A stretch of 64,000 bases of DNA, taken from positions 372,001 through 436,000 of the forward strand of contig NZ_JACGVC010000053.1 of the NCBI RefSeq assembly GCF_014077005.1. Direction: 5' to 3'. Under the pieces are notes generated by a model that did not search any database, was not told the DNA's origin, and saw nothing but the letters and a program-made list of their open reading frames with translations. A program made the translations under genes and the position numbers. The DNA is from Colwellia sp. MB3u-45 (GTDB lineage Bacteria > Pseudomonadota > Gammaproteobacteria > Enterobacterales > Alteromonadaceae). Of the stretch, positions 27,181 to 36,383 are shown in pieces (position 1 is the stretch's first letter; each line of letters starts with the position of its first letter).

Positions 27181-27933
27181 TTAATCTTCAGCATTTGTTT
27201 GTTGATTTGATCTGGCCGTTCTATTGTTTAGTAGCCTTGATATCGGTACTAGCTCTATGTTGTTTTTCTCGAGCAAAGGCAAGAGCTTATGTAATGATCT
27301 GATGGTTTCAGGATGTGGATGAGCGATAGCAACAACGCTACGATAACGTTTGGCATCGAGTATTAGTTGTTTAAATTGACTGAGAATATAGGCGTGTTCT
27401 AATTTATTATCGAGAAAAATATGTCGATGTAAACTAGGTACGCCAAAGCTTATGGCAACTTCTTCTGCTTGGCTAGCGCCAGTGGTTAAGCTATCAATAA
27501 ACATTAAGTTTCTTTCACGCAAAAATTGCATGGTCCACGCCATAGGTTGATATAGCTCGGTAAGTTTACTACCCATGTGGTTGTTGATACCTAATGCGAA
27601 AGGAATTTCAGCAAAGGCATGAGTTAAGCTTGCTCGAATACCCGTTTCATTCATGGCACTGGTTAACGCGCCTGGGCCGAGTTTTTTGCCATTTTTTGCT
27701 TCCATTGGAATATGCAAAATAACATCATTTTTGTTTGCTTTTGCCTGTAACGCCAATATTTTTCCATAGGGTGTATGGGGAAGAATCGCGTAACTGATAT
27801 TCCCGGGCAAATAGAGTGCTTGAGCGTCGCTTTTTCGATAGCCAATGTCGTCAATAATGATCGCTACTTGTGCAGGTTGAGCATAAAGCAAAGCAGGCCA
27901 AAGTAAGCTAAAGGTTAGTAGGAATCGCAGCAC
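27181..27933 (-). CDS. yibQ: Divergent polysaccharide deacetylase family protein (YibQ)
   Basis: A 250-aa exported protein with a signal peptide (LRFLLTFSLLWPALLYA) followed by the DUF610/divergent polysaccharide deacetylase domain. Visible are VAIIIDDIGY (metal-type Asp pair), AILPHTPYG, HIPMEAK, LGINNHMGSKLT and VAIAHPHPET, all at the positions of NodB-like motifs. It lies 94 bp downstream of envC in the order gpmI-envC-yibQ known from Enterobacteria, which supports the call. It is thought to act on envelope glycans, but substrate and activity are not established. It is convergent with the trypsin-like protease gene. Confidence 0.9.
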   Translation of the reverse strand: MLRFLLTFSLLWPALLYAQPAQVAIIIDDIGYRKSDAQALYLPGNISYAILPHTPYGKILALQAKANKNDVILHIPMEAKNGKKLGPGALTSAMNETGIRASLTHAFAEIPFALGINNHMGSKLTELYQPMAWTMQFLRERNLMFIDSLTTGASQAEEVAISFGVPSLHRHIFLDNKLEHAYILSQFKQLILDAKRYRSVVAIAHPHPETIRSLHKLLPLLEKNNIELVPISRLLNNRTARSNQQTNAED

Positions 27934-28027
27934 GGATAGTTTTTTTTGATGAGAGAATAAATCATTATTTAGGGTAACAGTTCAGATGGTCAAAATCGAC
28001 TAGTTAAACGCTTAACAATACATAAAC

Positions 28028-29233
28028 TTATTTACACCAAAGTTTAGGGTTGACGGCTATTCCGGTATGTCGAATTTCAAAGTACAGGCCTGAGTTGGCT
28101 TGACCACCACTTTGACCTACCAAGGCAATAGGTTCACCGGCTTCTACACGGTCGCCAACAGCTTTAAGTAACGCTTGATTATGGCCGTATAAACTCATGT
28201 AACCATCGCCATGATCAACCACAGAAACTAGTCCATAACCTTTAAGCCAATCTGAAAATAAAATAGTGCCATTGTGAATGGCTTTAACTTGTTGGCCAAT
28301 CGGGGCTGAAAGAAATACCCCTTTCCATTTTAAGTAGCCCTGTTTACTTGAGCCAAAACGGTGACGAATTTGCCCTTTAATTGGCCAACTCAGTTTACGT
28401 TTTAATTTACTCAAACCGACTAGGTTATCTACTTTTTGTGCGGCAGCAGCCATTTTTCTCAACAAGGCAACCAATGCCGACTCTTCTTGTTCTAATTTAG
28501 CTAGCTTCTGTTGTTCGGTAAGCGCCTTTTTATTGAGCGCTTTTAAGGTTTGTTTTTGTTTGGTTTTTGATAATTCGAGCAGTTGTTTTTGCTGGTTTTG
28601 AGTTTGTGTTAATTGCGTTAATTGTTCAGCTTGCTGCTGGTATTGTGCTGTCACGTCATTCAGTTGAGTAATTGTGCTTTTAAAGGTTTCAATTTCTTTA
28701 ATACGGGCAGCATTGAGGTATTGATAATGAGTAATAGTACGCTGTACGTTACTGGGTTTTTGTTGGTTAAGAATTAACTTTATATAGTCGTGATGGCCGG
28801 TAGAATAGGCGGCTCTAAGTTGCTTGGCTAATATCTGTTCTTGCTGTTTTTTGGCCAGTGTTAATTGTTTTTTTTCTGCGCTAAGTTGGCCTATTTTTTG
28901 GCGTGTTGTTGTTAGGCTAGTACTGGTGTTTGCTAAGTTTCGGGCCACTTCACCTATGGCGATATCGTCTGTTTTTAATTGTTGCTCTAGATCACTAATC
29001 TCTACATTAGTATTTGATAAGGTGTGTTTTTGTTGATTAATAGCTTGTTGAATATCAGACAGTTGCTGATTGGCTTTTGCACTGCTTTGGGCACTACTTT
29101 TAACATTAGCGCCTGTTTGGGCAAAAATATCAAACGAGCAAAACATCAGCACTAGGCCAATAAAAAAAGCGTAGCCAGTGCTAAACTGGCTACGTTCTAA
29201 TATTGGCTTGCTGATATTCATCTTAAAAAGCAT
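28028..29233 (-). CDS. envC: Murein hydrolase activator EnvC
   Basis: A 401-aa periplasmic protein. After a signal peptide comes a long Gln/Lys/Leu-rich coiled coil (about residues 50-265), then a LytM/M23 domain (about 280-400, with HRFGSSKQGYLKWKGVFL, YGLVSVVDHGDGYMSLYGH, GGQANSGLYFEIRH). The first metal-binding motif of active M23 peptidases is lost (YLKWKG in place of HxGxD), as in EnvC of E. coli, which activates the amidases AmiA/AmiB at the septum instead of cutting murein itself. A partner amidase of the AmiB type is encoded at 54986-56305. ATG 29233 and ATG 29221 are both possible starts. It is 17 bp from gpmI, so cotranscription is likely. Confidence 0.93.
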   Translation of the reverse strand: MLFKMNISKPILERSQFSTGYAFFIGLVLMFCSFDIFAQTGANVKSSAQSSAKANQQLSDIQQAINQQKHTLSNTNVEISDLEQQLKTDDIAIGEVARNLANTSTSLTTTRQKIGQLSAEKKQLTLAKKQQEQILAKQLRAAYSTGHHDYIKLILNQQKPSNVQRTITHYQYLNAARIKEIETFKSTITQLNDVTAQYQQQAEQLTQLTQTQNQQKQLLELSKTKQKQTLKALNKKALTEQQKLAKLEQEESALVALLRKMAAAAQKVDNLVGLSKLKRKLSWPIKGQIRHRFGSSKQGYLKWKGVFLSAPIGQQVKAIHNGTILFSDWLKGYGLVSVVDHGDGYMSLYGHNQALLKAVGDRVEAGEPIALVGQSGGQANSGLYFEIRHTGIAVNPKLWCK

Positions 29234-29250
29234 GTTTAGATTAAATTAAG

Positions 29251-30792
29251 TTAAGTTAAGGTTAATAATTTACACCCGGTCATTTCTTTGGGTTGAGGCA
29301 TATTCATTAATGATAAAATAGTGGGAGCGATATCACTTAGCGCGCCTGTTTTGGCCATTTTTGCGTTTCGACCAATATAAATTAACGGTACAGGTTCACA
29401 AGTATGTGCGGTGTGCGCTTGTCCTGACACCTTGTCCATCATTTGTTCTGCGTTGCCGTGATCAGCGGTAATTAAACACTCGCTGCCAGTTTTCTCTAAT
29501 GCGGTCACTATTCTACCAATACAAGCGTCGACGGCCTCGCAGGCTTTTACTGCGGCATCAAAATCACCGGTATGACCTACCATATCACCATTTGGATAGT
29601 TACAAACAATAAAGTCATGCTCGCCGCTTTCTATTGCGGCCACTAATTTATCGGTTAACAGGGTTGAGTTCATTTCTGGTTGTAGGTCATAGGTTGCTAC
29701 TTGTGGTGATGGCACTAATATTCGTTGTTCACCAACAAAAGTATCTTCTTTACCACCGCTGAAGAAAAACGTTACGTGCGCATACTTTTCTGTTTCTGAA
29801 ATACGCAATTGCGTTTTATCATGCTTTTCTAGCCATTCGCCTAATACGTTATTAAGTTTTACCGCTGGGAATGCAGAGGGTGCATCGATGTCGGCGGCAT
29901 ATTCGGTTAGCATAACAAAACTGCCGAGTTTGGGTTGTTTTTGGCGTGTGAAGCCTGAAAATTTTGTGTCAGTAAAGCAGCGGGTAAATTGGCGCGCACG
30001 ATCGGCTCGAAAATTCATAAAGATCATGGCATCGCCATCTTCTACCTTAATTACTTCACCCTGTTCGTCGGTAATCGCTGAGGCTTTAACAAATTCATCA
30101 TTTTCGTTGCGTGCGTAAGCAGCATGCAAAGCATCAGTCGCCTGAGTATAGTGAAACTCGGCTTGGCCTGAAACCATTAAATTATAAGCTAATTCAACGC
30201 GTTCCCAGCGTTGATCTCTGTCCATGGCATAATAGCGGCCAATGACTGAGGCGACTTGCCCGCAACCTAATTCAGCAAACTTTGCTTGTGCTTTTATTAA
30301 CGAAGCTTCTGCACTGCGTGGTGGCGTATCACGGCCATCTAAAAAGGCATGTAAATAAATCTTTTTTGCGCCTTTTTCAGCCGCCATTTCTAACATAGCA
30401 AAAATATGATCTTCATGGCTATGGACGCCACCTGGAGATAATAGACCAAAAACGTGTATCGCTTTATTGTTGCTAACGGCGTTTTCTACCGCATTGACTA
30501 AAACAGGGTTGCTTTGAAATTCTTTATCTTTAATCGCTTTAGTAATGCGAGTGAAGTCTTGATACACAATGCGGCCAGCGCCTAAGTTAACATGACCTAC
30601 TTCAGAGTTACCCATTTGCCCGTCAGGTAAACCAACCGCCACGCCTGAGGTCTCAATCAGCATATTCGGTTTATTCGCCATTAAGTTATCTATTACCGGG
30701 GTTTTGGCATGATATATAGCATTAGACTCTGGGTTTTCTCTATATCCCCAACCATCTAAAATAATAAGAACTGTTGATTTTTTGTTTGGCAT
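29251..30792 (-). CDS. gpmI: 2,3-bisphosphoglycerate-independent phosphoglycerate mutase
   Basis: A 513-aa glycolytic enzyme interconverting 3- and 2-phosphoglycerate through a phosphoserine and two manganese ions. Motifs seen are [14 protein letters not shown], the catalytic serine in [58 protein letters not shown] and the C-terminal [13 protein letters not shown]. Length is standard. ATG 30792 is preferred to the GTG directly before it, giving AAGGAAG a 5-nt spacing. The gene heads a gpmI-envC-yibQ unit and is divergent from yibN-grxC-secB-gpsA across about 290 bp. Confidence 0.97.
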   Translation of the reverse strand: MPNKKSTVLIILDGWGYRENPESNAIYHAKTPVIDNLMANKPNMLIETSGVAVGLPDGQMGNSEVGHVNLGAGRIVYQDFTRITKAIKDKEFQSNPVLVNAVENAVSNNKAIHVFGLLSPGGVHSHEDHIFAMLEMAAEKGAKKIYLHAFLDGRDTPPRSAEASLIKAQAKFAELGCGQVASVIGRYYAMDRDQRWERVELAYNLMVSGQAEFHYTQATDALHAAYARNENDEFVKASAITDEQGEVIKVEDGDAMIFMNFRADRARQFTRCFTDTKFSGFTRQKQPKLGSFVMLTEYAADIDAPSAFPAVKLNNVLGEWLEKHDKTQLRISETEKYAHVTFFFSGGKEDTFVGEQRILVPSPQVATYDLQPEMNSTLLTDKLVAAIESGEHDFIVCNYPNGDMVGHTGDFDAAVKACEAVDACIGRIVTALEKTGSECLITADHGNAEQMMDKVSGQAHTAHTCEPVPLIYIGRNAKMAKTGALSDIAPTILSLMNMPQPKEMTGCKLLTLT

Positions 30793-31086
30793 CACGGCTT
30801 CCTTTATATAAGTAATGAGAAATAAAAATAATTTTCAACAGCAGTATATCAAGACACGCAGTGAATATCTTCTGTCTATGTAGAGAAAATAGCAGAGAAA
30901 ATACTTCTGATCTCATCAGTTTTACAAGTCAATTATGGTGTGAAAAGTTACAGCAATAAGAACAAAATTTGTCGATGGGTATTAAGATATTAAGTAAATC
31001 TGTTTTTCTATGAAAAGTTCAGTTTGGGTTTAGTTTATTAGCCTGTATACTATTGCCAAATTTTAGTTAATTAGAATATAAAACTT

Positions 31087-31512
31087 ATGGACCAACTTAT
31101 CACCTTCGCAATGAGTCAATCTTTGCTCAGCACTATTTGGCTGTTTATTGTTTTGATGATTATTGTCATGACGATCAGAATTCAAATGTCACCTATTAAA
31201 CAATTAAGCACACAACAAATGACTTTTTTAGTTAATAGAGAGTCTGGTGTTGTTGTTGATAGCCGAAGCGAGAAAGACTTTAAAGCCGGACATATTGTCG
31301 ATGCGTTACACCTTGGCAATGATAAAGTCAGTAAAAATGATTTTTCTAGTCTTGAAAAACATAAAGATAATCCCATCATTATAGTATGTAGTGCTGGCAT
31401 GAGCGCAGGCAAAGTGGCTAACCAGCTAGCAAAAGCGGGTTTTACTCGAGTAAGTTTACTTAAAGGTGGCATGAGTGCTTGGTTAAGTGCGGGTTTACCT
31501 GTAACCAAGTAG
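31087..31512 (+). CDS. yibN: Membrane-anchored rhodanese-like protein (YibN)
   Basis: A 141-aa protein with one N-terminal membrane helix (about residues 14-33) and a rhodanese domain. VVVDSRSEKDFKAGHI and the active-site loop IIVCSAGMSAGKVA with its cysteine are intact, and LLKGGMSAWLSAGLP closes the domain. The Cys fits sulfur-transferase activity, unlike some inactive YibN homologues. Order yibN-grxC-secB-gpsA matches E. coli. The cytoplasmic domain at the membrane next to SecB suggests a link with protein export or insertion, but the function is not established. Confidence 0.92.
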   Translation: MDQLITFAMSQSLLSTIWLFIVLMIIVMTIRIQMSPIKQLSTQQMTFLVNRESGVVVDSRSEKDFKAGHIVDALHLGNDKVSKNDFSSLEKHKDNPIIIVCSAGMSAGKVANQLAKAGFTRVSLLKGGMSAWLSAGLPVTK

Positions 31513-31539
31513 TATGCAACCAAACAACGGACTATGATA

Positions 31540-31794
31540 ATGGCAGTTGACATATATACTAAAGTAACTTGTTTTTATTGCATGAGAGCGAAAGCTTTGC
31601 TTGATGATATGAAGGTTAGTTACAACGAAATAAAAATTGACGGTGATGCACTATTGCGTGAAAAAATGATCACACGCAGTCAGGGCAGCGCAACAGTGCC
31701 ACAAATATTTATTAACAACGAGCATATTGGCGGTTGTGATGAATTACTTGCATTGCATGCGCAAGGAAAATTAGCTTCACTCTTAGCACAATAA
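31540..31794 (+). CDS. grxC: Glutaredoxin 3
   Basis: An 84-aa glutaredoxin that reduces disulfides with glutathione. ATG 31540 (MAVDIYTK) matches family starts better than ATG 31534. The fold motifs TVPQIFIN and HIGGCDEL, used for glutathione binding, are intact. The active site reads Cys11-Phe-Tyr-Cys14; glutaredoxin 3 normally has Cys-Pro-Tyr-Cys. Loss of the proline should alter redox potential or favour another activity; codon TTT is unambiguous. It lies 27 bp after yibN and 66 bp before secB. Confidence 0.93.
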   Translation: MAVDIYTKVTCFYCMRAKALLDDMKVSYNEIKIDGDALLREKMITRSQGSATVPQIFINNEHIGGCDELLALHAQGKLASLLAQ

Positions 31795-31860
31795 TATCAG
31801 TGAAAAAACATAGAATAAAAATGCCTTAAAAAAGGCGTAACACTTAGGAAGTAACATAAC

Positions 31861-32370
31861 ATGGCTGACGAAATTCAAAACGGCGCAGAAGCAACAACTG
31901 AACAACAAGCACCACAATTTGCTATTCAACGCGTTTATACCAAAGATATCTCATTTGAAACTCCAAACTCACCAGCAATTTTTCAAAAAGATTGGAAACC
32001 AGAAATCCAGTTAGATATTGATACTAAATCAACTAAACTTGCTGATGATACTTATGAAGTAACTTTGTCGTTAACCGTTACGGCTAAAGTTGAAGACCAA
32101 ACAGCTTTTCTAGCTGAAGTACAACAAGCCGGTATTTTTACCATAGGTAACCTGCCTGAAGCACAGTTGGCCCATACTATTGGTGCATTTTGTCCTACCA
32201 CTTTATTCCCTTACGCGCGTGAATCAGTAGCGAACCTAGTTAGCCGTGGCTCTTTCCCACAAATTAACTTAGCCCCGGTAAACTTTGAAGCTTTATTCGC
32301 CAACTATGTACAACAACGTGCAGCACAAGCGAATGCCGAACAAGCACCAGCAAGCACAGAAACTCACTAG
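31861..32370 (+). CDS. secB: Protein-export chaperone SecB
   Basis: A 169-aa cytosolic chaperone that keeps preproteins unfolded and passes them to Sec[47 protein letters not shown], and the C-terminal [32 protein letters not shown] are diagnostic. Length is normal for the family (about 155-170). An AGGAAG SD is present. It is 3 bp ahead of gpsA, so the two are tightly coupled. It would serve the many exported proteins coded here. Confidence 0.98.
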   Translation: MADEIQNGAEATTEQQAPQFAIQRVYTKDISFETPNSPAIFQKDWKPEIQLDIDTKSTKLADDTYEVTLSLTVTAKVEDQTAFLAEVQQAGIFTIGNLPEAQLAHTIGAFCPTTLFPYARESVANLVSRGSFPQINLAPVNFEALFANYVQQRAAQANAEQAPASTETH

Positions 32371-32373
32371 TTT

Positions 32374-33381
32374 ATGAGCCCTGATTCTGCAGCAATTTCC
32401 GTTATTGGCGCTGGCTCTTATGGCACAGCGCTAGCAATATGTTTAGCCCGTAATGGTCATAAAACATTGCTTTGGGGACGTGATGCTAATCACGTTGCTG
32501 AAATGGCGAGTACACGCGCTAATGAAAAATATTTACCCGGTAGCCAGTTTCCAGAAGCATTAGTGGTTAGTGATGATTTGGCCAACGTAGTCGCGGCCAG
32601 CAAAAATATTTTATTGGTGGTGCCGAGCCATGTATTTGGTGAAATGCTGGAGAAAATTAAACCTTATCTAAGAAAAGATACGCGTTTGGTTTGGGCTACT
32701 AAAGGTTTAGAGCACGATTCAGGGCGCTTATTGCAAGATGTAGCACGAGAAATCTTAGGTAATGACATATCGTTAGCTGTGCTTTCTGGACCTACTTTTG
32801 CAAAAGAAATGGCCGCAGGATTACCAACGGCGATATCTTTATCTTCAACCGATGATGCTTTTGTTGAAGATATATCTAACTTATTACACTGTGGGCGAAC
32901 CTTTCGTGTTTACAGTAACAGCGATTTTATCGGTGTACAGTTAGGCGGAGCTGTTAAAAATGTTATTGCCATTGGTGCCGGTATGGCTGATGGTATTGGC
33001 TTTGGTGCCAATGCACGAACGGCTTTAATTACCCGTGGCCTAGCCGAAATGACCCGCTTAGGTTGTGCATTAAACGCTGAACCGTCAACATTTATGGGCA
33101 TGGCAGGGCTAGGTGATCTAGTATTAACTTGTACTGACAACCAGTCACGTAACCGTCGTTTTGGCCTAGCGTTAGGCGCTGGCGCAGGTGTTGAGCAAGC
33201 GATTGCTGATATTGGCCAAGTGGTTGAAGGTTATCGCAACACTAAAGAAGTTTATATGCTGGCACAGCGCATGGGTGTTGAAATGCCGATTGTTGAGCAG
33301 GTTTACCAAGTACTTTATTGCGGTAAAGAGGCCAGATTAGCCGCGGCAGATTTATTATCTCGTGATCGTAAATTTGAATAA
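32374..33381 (+). CDS. gpsA: NAD(P)H-dependent glycerol-3-phosphate dehydrogenase
   Basis: A 335-aa enzyme making sn-glycerol-3-phosphate from dihydroxyacetone phosphate for phospholipid synthesis. N-terminal dinucleotide motif [40 protein letters not shown], the catalytic lysine region [32 protein letters not shown], and NRRFGLALG are all present. Length is normal. It ends the yibN-grxC-secB-gpsA run, whose order is that of E. coli; cysE, next in E. coli, is absent here. Confidence 0.98.
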   Translation: MSPDSAAISVIGAGSYGTALAICLARNGHKTLLWGRDANHVAEMASTRANEKYLPGSQFPEALVVSDDLANVVAASKNILLVVPSHVFGEMLEKIKPYLRKDTRLVWATKGLEHDSGRLLQDVAREILGNDISLAVLSGPTFAKEMAAGLPTAISLSSTDDAFVEDISNLLHCGRTFRVYSNSDFIGVQLGGAVKNVIAIGAGMADGIGFGANARTALITRGLAEMTRLGCALNAEPSTFMGMAGLGDLVLTCTDNQSRNRRFGLALGAGAGVEQAIADIGQVVEGYRNTKEVYMLAQRMGVEMPIVEQVYQVLYCGKEARLAAADLLSRDRKFE

Positions 33382-33442
33382 GGTTAACTAAACCAACATT
33401 GTTGGTGACTTAATAAATAGCGGGCAGTTTAAAGAATTACCA

Positions 33443-33511
33443 AACGTTGAAAATCACCCGTAGGCTCTATGTAGGTTGGACTTTAGTCCATCAAGTTAAA
33501 TGAAATTTAAC
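33443..33511 (+). repeat. 69-bp intergenic repeat, copy 1
   Basis: This 69-bp unit begins aacgttgaaaatcaccc and ends gaaatttaac. A second copy at 33659-33727 differs at only 3 positions. Each contains GTAGG...GGACTTTAGTCC, a short palindrome (GGACTttAGTCC). The spacer between copies carries another palindrome CGGACTCAAGTCCG (33627-33640). The intergenic region 33382-33769 holds no gene. Confidence 0.9.
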
Positions 33512-33658
33512 GGTTTTCGCCATAAATAACATTAATTTTTTCAATCTATATTTACAGATTATAAAAAATAATACCCGCTACAAATGTTTGTTTGCCCATC
33601 ACTTTAATCCCCTGATCAACGTTCCACGGACTCAAGTCCGACCGACAATAAAACTCTG

Positions 33659-33727
33659 AACGTTGAAAATCACCTGTAGGCTCTATGCAGGGTGGACTTT
33701 AGTCCATCAAGTTAAATGAAATTTAAC
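33659..33727 (+). repeat. 69-bp intergenic repeat, copy 2
   Basis: Second copy of the unit at 33443-33511, same orientation, 66 of 69 positions identical. It lies 42 bp from the 3' end of trmL, so its palindrome may also act as a transcript 3' hairpin. Confidence 0.9.
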
Positions 33728-33769
33728 CAGTTTTAACATAAGGTTCATCAGGTTATAACTGACCTACTT

Positions 33770-34234
33770 TTACACTGAGTCTGCAAAGCCTAGCTGGCGC
33801 CATGCTTCATAAACTATCACAGCGGTGGCGTTTGATAAGTTCATACTACGGCTATCTTTTAACATAGGTATTCTGATTTTGTCTTTGTCAGGTATTTGTT
33901 GTCTAACATCCTCGGGTAAGCCGCCGGTTTCTGAGCCGAATAAAAGATAATCACCGGACTGAAAACTGATATCACCATAATAGCCGGTAGACTTTGTGGT
34001 CACCGCTAATATGCGCTTAGGTTGCTCACTTTCAATAAAACTTTGATAATTCGCATGGCGCTTAAGTGCTGCAAACTCATGGTAATCTAAACCGGCTCTG
34101 CGCAATTTTTTATCTTCTAGGTCAAAGCCGAGTGGTTCAATTAGATGTAACCTAAAGCCGGTATTAGCACATAGGCGAATTATATTACCCGTGTTGGGTG
34201 GAATTTGAGGTTGAAATAAAACGACATCTAACAT
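33770..34234 (-). CDS. trmL: tRNA (cytidine(34)-2'-O)-methyltransferase
   Basis: A 154-aa SPOUT-class methyltransferase that modifies the wobble base of tRNA-Leu. [36 protein letters not shown] at the N-terminus, [11 protein letters not shown] and the C-terminal [24 protein letters not shown] (the AdoMet-binding knot) are all typical. The length matches TrmL, with no RNA-binding extension as in TrmH. It stands alone on the minus strand after gpsA, an association also seen in E. coli (gpsA-cysE-trmL). Confidence 0.96.
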   Translation of the reverse strand: MLDVVLFQPQIPPNTGNIIRLCANTGFRLHLIEPLGFDLEDKKLRRAGLDYHEFAALKRHANYQSFIESEQPKRILAVTTKSTGYYGDISFQSGDYLLFGSETGGLPEDVRQQIPDKDKIRIPMLKDSRSMNLSNATAVIVYEAWRQLGFADSV

Positions 34235-34336
34235 ATCAAGTGCTTAATAAATTATATAATTAAGTGGTATTATACCGTGCTTGATTCGGCTTTGCTTTAT
34301 CAATGTTCAGCAATATTTATTCATTAGGAGGACTTA

Positions 34337-35236
34337 GTGCAGGCTAACAAGATAGATTCAAACCAATATGCTTACTTAGTAAAGCTAGCAGCATTTGCGG
34401 CAACAGCAACGGCGTTGATTTTAGTGGTCTTGAAGCTTTATGCTTTTTTTGTCACTGATGCTAGTGCCATGTTAGCTTCTGCGACTGACTCGATTTTAGA
34501 TTTATTCGCTTCCATCATGAATGTGGTGATTTTACGTTTCGCTTTGGCTCCGGCCGACAAAGAACATAAGTTTGGTCACGGCAAAGCGGAAAGTTTAGCC
34601 GGATTGGTACAGGCCGCCTTTGTGTTGGGTTCAGCATTATTACTGGTGTTTAATGGTGTTGATCGTATTATTAATCCACAAGAAGTGGTGCGCACTGAAG
34701 TGGGTATTGTGGTCTCAATTATTGCGATTGTCTTGACCTTGTTGCTGGTGATACTGCAAAAATATGTCATTAACCGGACAAAATCTGTCGCTATCAGTGC
34801 CGATTCTTTGCATTATCAATCTGACTTAATTCTGAATTTAGGCGTGCTTGCGGCCCTGTTTTTAAGCCAAGGTTATTGGTTACAAGCGGATGGGGTTTTT
34901 ACTGTTGCGGTCGCTATATTTCTGCTCATTGGCGCAGGTAAAATTATCTGGAACAGTGTTCATCACTTAATGGATCATGAACTTACTGAAGAAGAGCTTA
35001 ATACCATTAAGAAAATTATTTTGGCGCATGAAGGTACTCATGGTTTACACGAGTTGAGAACACGACAAGCAGGGCCAGATCGTTTTATTCAATTTCACTT
35101 AGAATTAGATGGTGAGTTATCTTTGTCAGAAGCTCATAGTATTGGCGAGGCCATTGAAACAGAAATTATTCTAGCCTTAGCACCCTGTGAGGTCTTTATT
35201 CATCACGATCCTTTGTCAGCGTCTAACCACGAATAG
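34337..35236 (+). CDS. fieF: Cation diffusion facilitator (FieF-type zinc/iron exporter)
   Basis: A 299-aa inner-membrane metal/proton antiporter. Six helices are visible in the first 210 residues. Metal-site motifs are SATDSILDLFAS in helix 2 (Asp pair), the loop HKFGHGKAESLAGL, and SADSLHYQSDLILN in helix 5 (His-Asp), as in E. coli FieF. The C-terminal cytoplasmic domain (THGLHELRTRQAGPDRFIQFHLELD...CEVFIHHDP) binds metal at the dimer interface. Start is GTG 34337 after AGGAGG. It is a single-gene unit convergent with the Cpx-associated hydrolase. Confidence 0.94.
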   Translation: MQANKIDSNQYAYLVKLAAFAATATALILVVLKLYAFFVTDASAMLASATDSILDLFASIMNVVILRFALAPADKEHKFGHGKAESLAGLVQAAFVLGSALLLVFNGVDRIINPQEVVRTEVGIVVSIIAIVLTLLLVILQKYVINRTKSVAISADSLHYQSDLILNLGVLAALFLSQGYWLQADGVFTVAVAIFLLIGAGKIIWNSVHHLMDHELTEEELNTIKKIILAHEGTHGLHELRTRQAGPDRFIQFHLELDGELSLSEAHSIGEAIETEIILALAPCEVFIHHDPLSASNHE

Positions 35237-35243
35237 GCTAAAG

Positions 35244-35293
35244 ACAAAAAGCCGATGACTAAGGCATAACTTCTTATGTTTTAGTCATCGGCT
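35244..35293 (-). terminator. Strong hairpin terminator for the Cpx-hydrolase operon
   Basis: A perfect 13-bp inverted repeat, AGCCGATGACTAA (35250-35262) with TTAGTCATCGGCT (35281-35293). The loop itself can pair (CATAA-cttc-TTATG). On the minus strand the stem is followed by TTTTTGTC, which fits a terminator for the minus-strand genes; on the plus strand no T run follows. Confidence 0.75.
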
Positions 35294-35312
35294 CTTGGCG
35301 CTTAGTTATGGG

Positions 35313-36383
35313 TTACTGATGTTGTGAAAACCATGTGATGGTTTTATCTATCGCGATATCACGGTATTGGTCCACTTCAAAAAAAAGCTCGTGATAGGCG
35401 CCAGAGATGACTATGGGCTTACCGCCCGGGCAAGCATTGTGATTAAAATTATTGAGTGTTAGACAAAAGTTATCTTGCGCATGATTATCAACAATTTGTT
35501 CATTTTCTGCTTGCAACATTTGTATTGGTAACGACAATTTTTCGATATCAATAAATAAATTATCCGAATTTATCATGGCTTGCTCTAGCCAATTAAAAGT
35601 GACGCCACCGAGTTTTAGTACTGGCTGAGCTTGATATAGTGACTGAAAACGCTGATAACGCTTTGCTGAATGCATCAAGCGATTTTGTGCAAATGAACTT
35701 TGATTACTATCACTTTGGCCAAAAAAATACCATGGTGTATTAGACAGCCAACGGTTTATGGTTGAGCCTGTTTTGATTAATGCTTTCGCTAACCAATCTG
35801 GTGTGCCGCCACTTGATATAGCTATCATGGGAGAGCTTAAACTTAATGCTTTAACCTTATGTGGGTAAAGTTGCAGGTATCTTAATGCAATAGCGCCACC
35901 CATTGAATGTGCTAGCATAAAAGAGCTTTGCTGATGTTGCGGGTATTTTTCAGGTAAGACCTGATGGAGCAATCGTTGTAAATCTTGCGCGTATTGGTCA
36001 AAATTTTCCACATAACCCTGTAGGCGGTTTGTGGTTAAACGCATCGAAAGTCCTTGTCCTCTATGATCAATAATAACGCTATCATAGCCTTGATTATCTA
36101 GGTCATAAGCCAACTCTTGATATTTTAGGTAACCTTCTGAACGCCCAGGTACAATAACAATATAAGGCTTTTGAGGGCGTTTAAAGTTAGTGGCATAAGC
36201 GATACGAATATTGTCATCTGTTTTAAATGACGCTTGAGTTACTGATTGCCAAAAGTTTTCAATGGCGGCAATCTTCTCTAAGGTAAGCGCTTGCTTACTC
36301 TCTAAGGCTTTTGCATTGGTCATTGCTGAAATTCCTAAAAATAGCCAAAAGAAAATTAGCGGATAAAGTTTTTTATGATTCAT
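35313..36383 (-). CDS. Exported alpha/beta hydrolase, lysophospholipase (PldB)-like
   Basis: A 356-aa hydrolase. ATG 36383 is chosen: it begins a signal peptide (KKLYPLIFFWLFLGISAMTNA) and overlaps the end of the kinase gene by 11 nt; the frame further upstream is noncoding overlap. Motifs are YIVIVPGRSEGYLKYQELAYDL, VIIDHRGQGLS, nucleophile Ser in MLAHSMGGAIALRYL, LPIQMLQAENEQIVDN (Asp/Glu region) and a late His in VISGAYHELFFE. This pattern matches the serine aminopeptidase S33/monoacylglycerol lipase group including PldB. A signal peptide is unusual for PldB. Overlap with cpxA suggests a role in phospholipid damage repair under envelope stress. Confidence 0.82.
   Translation of the reverse strand: MNHKKLYPLIFFWLFLGISAMTNAKALESKQALTLEKIAAIENFWQSVTQASFKTDDNIRIAYATNFKRPQKPYIVIVPGRSEGYLKYQELAYDLDNQGYDSVIIDHRGQGLSMRLTTNRLQGYVENFDQYAQDLQRLLHQVLPEKYPQHQQSSFMLAHSMGGAIALRYLQLYPHKVKALSLSSPMIAISSGGTPDWLAKALIKTGSTINRWLSNTPWYFFGQSDSNQSSFAQNRLMHSAKRYQRFQSLYQAQPVLKLGGVTFNWLEQAMINSDNLFIDIEKLSLPIQMLQAENEQIVDNHAQDNFCLTLNNFNHNACPGGKPIVISGAYHELFFEVDQYRDIAIDKTITWFSQHQ

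Noticed and set aside
31821-31835. GCCTT/AAGGC hairpin before secB as a terminator or riboswitch
   Set aside because: The stem has only 5 bp, no T run follows, and it lies inside a conserved operon.
33392-33406. ACCAACATTGTTGGT palindrome after gpsA as a terminator
   Set aside because: No T run follows and the effective stem after loop formation is only 5-6 bp.
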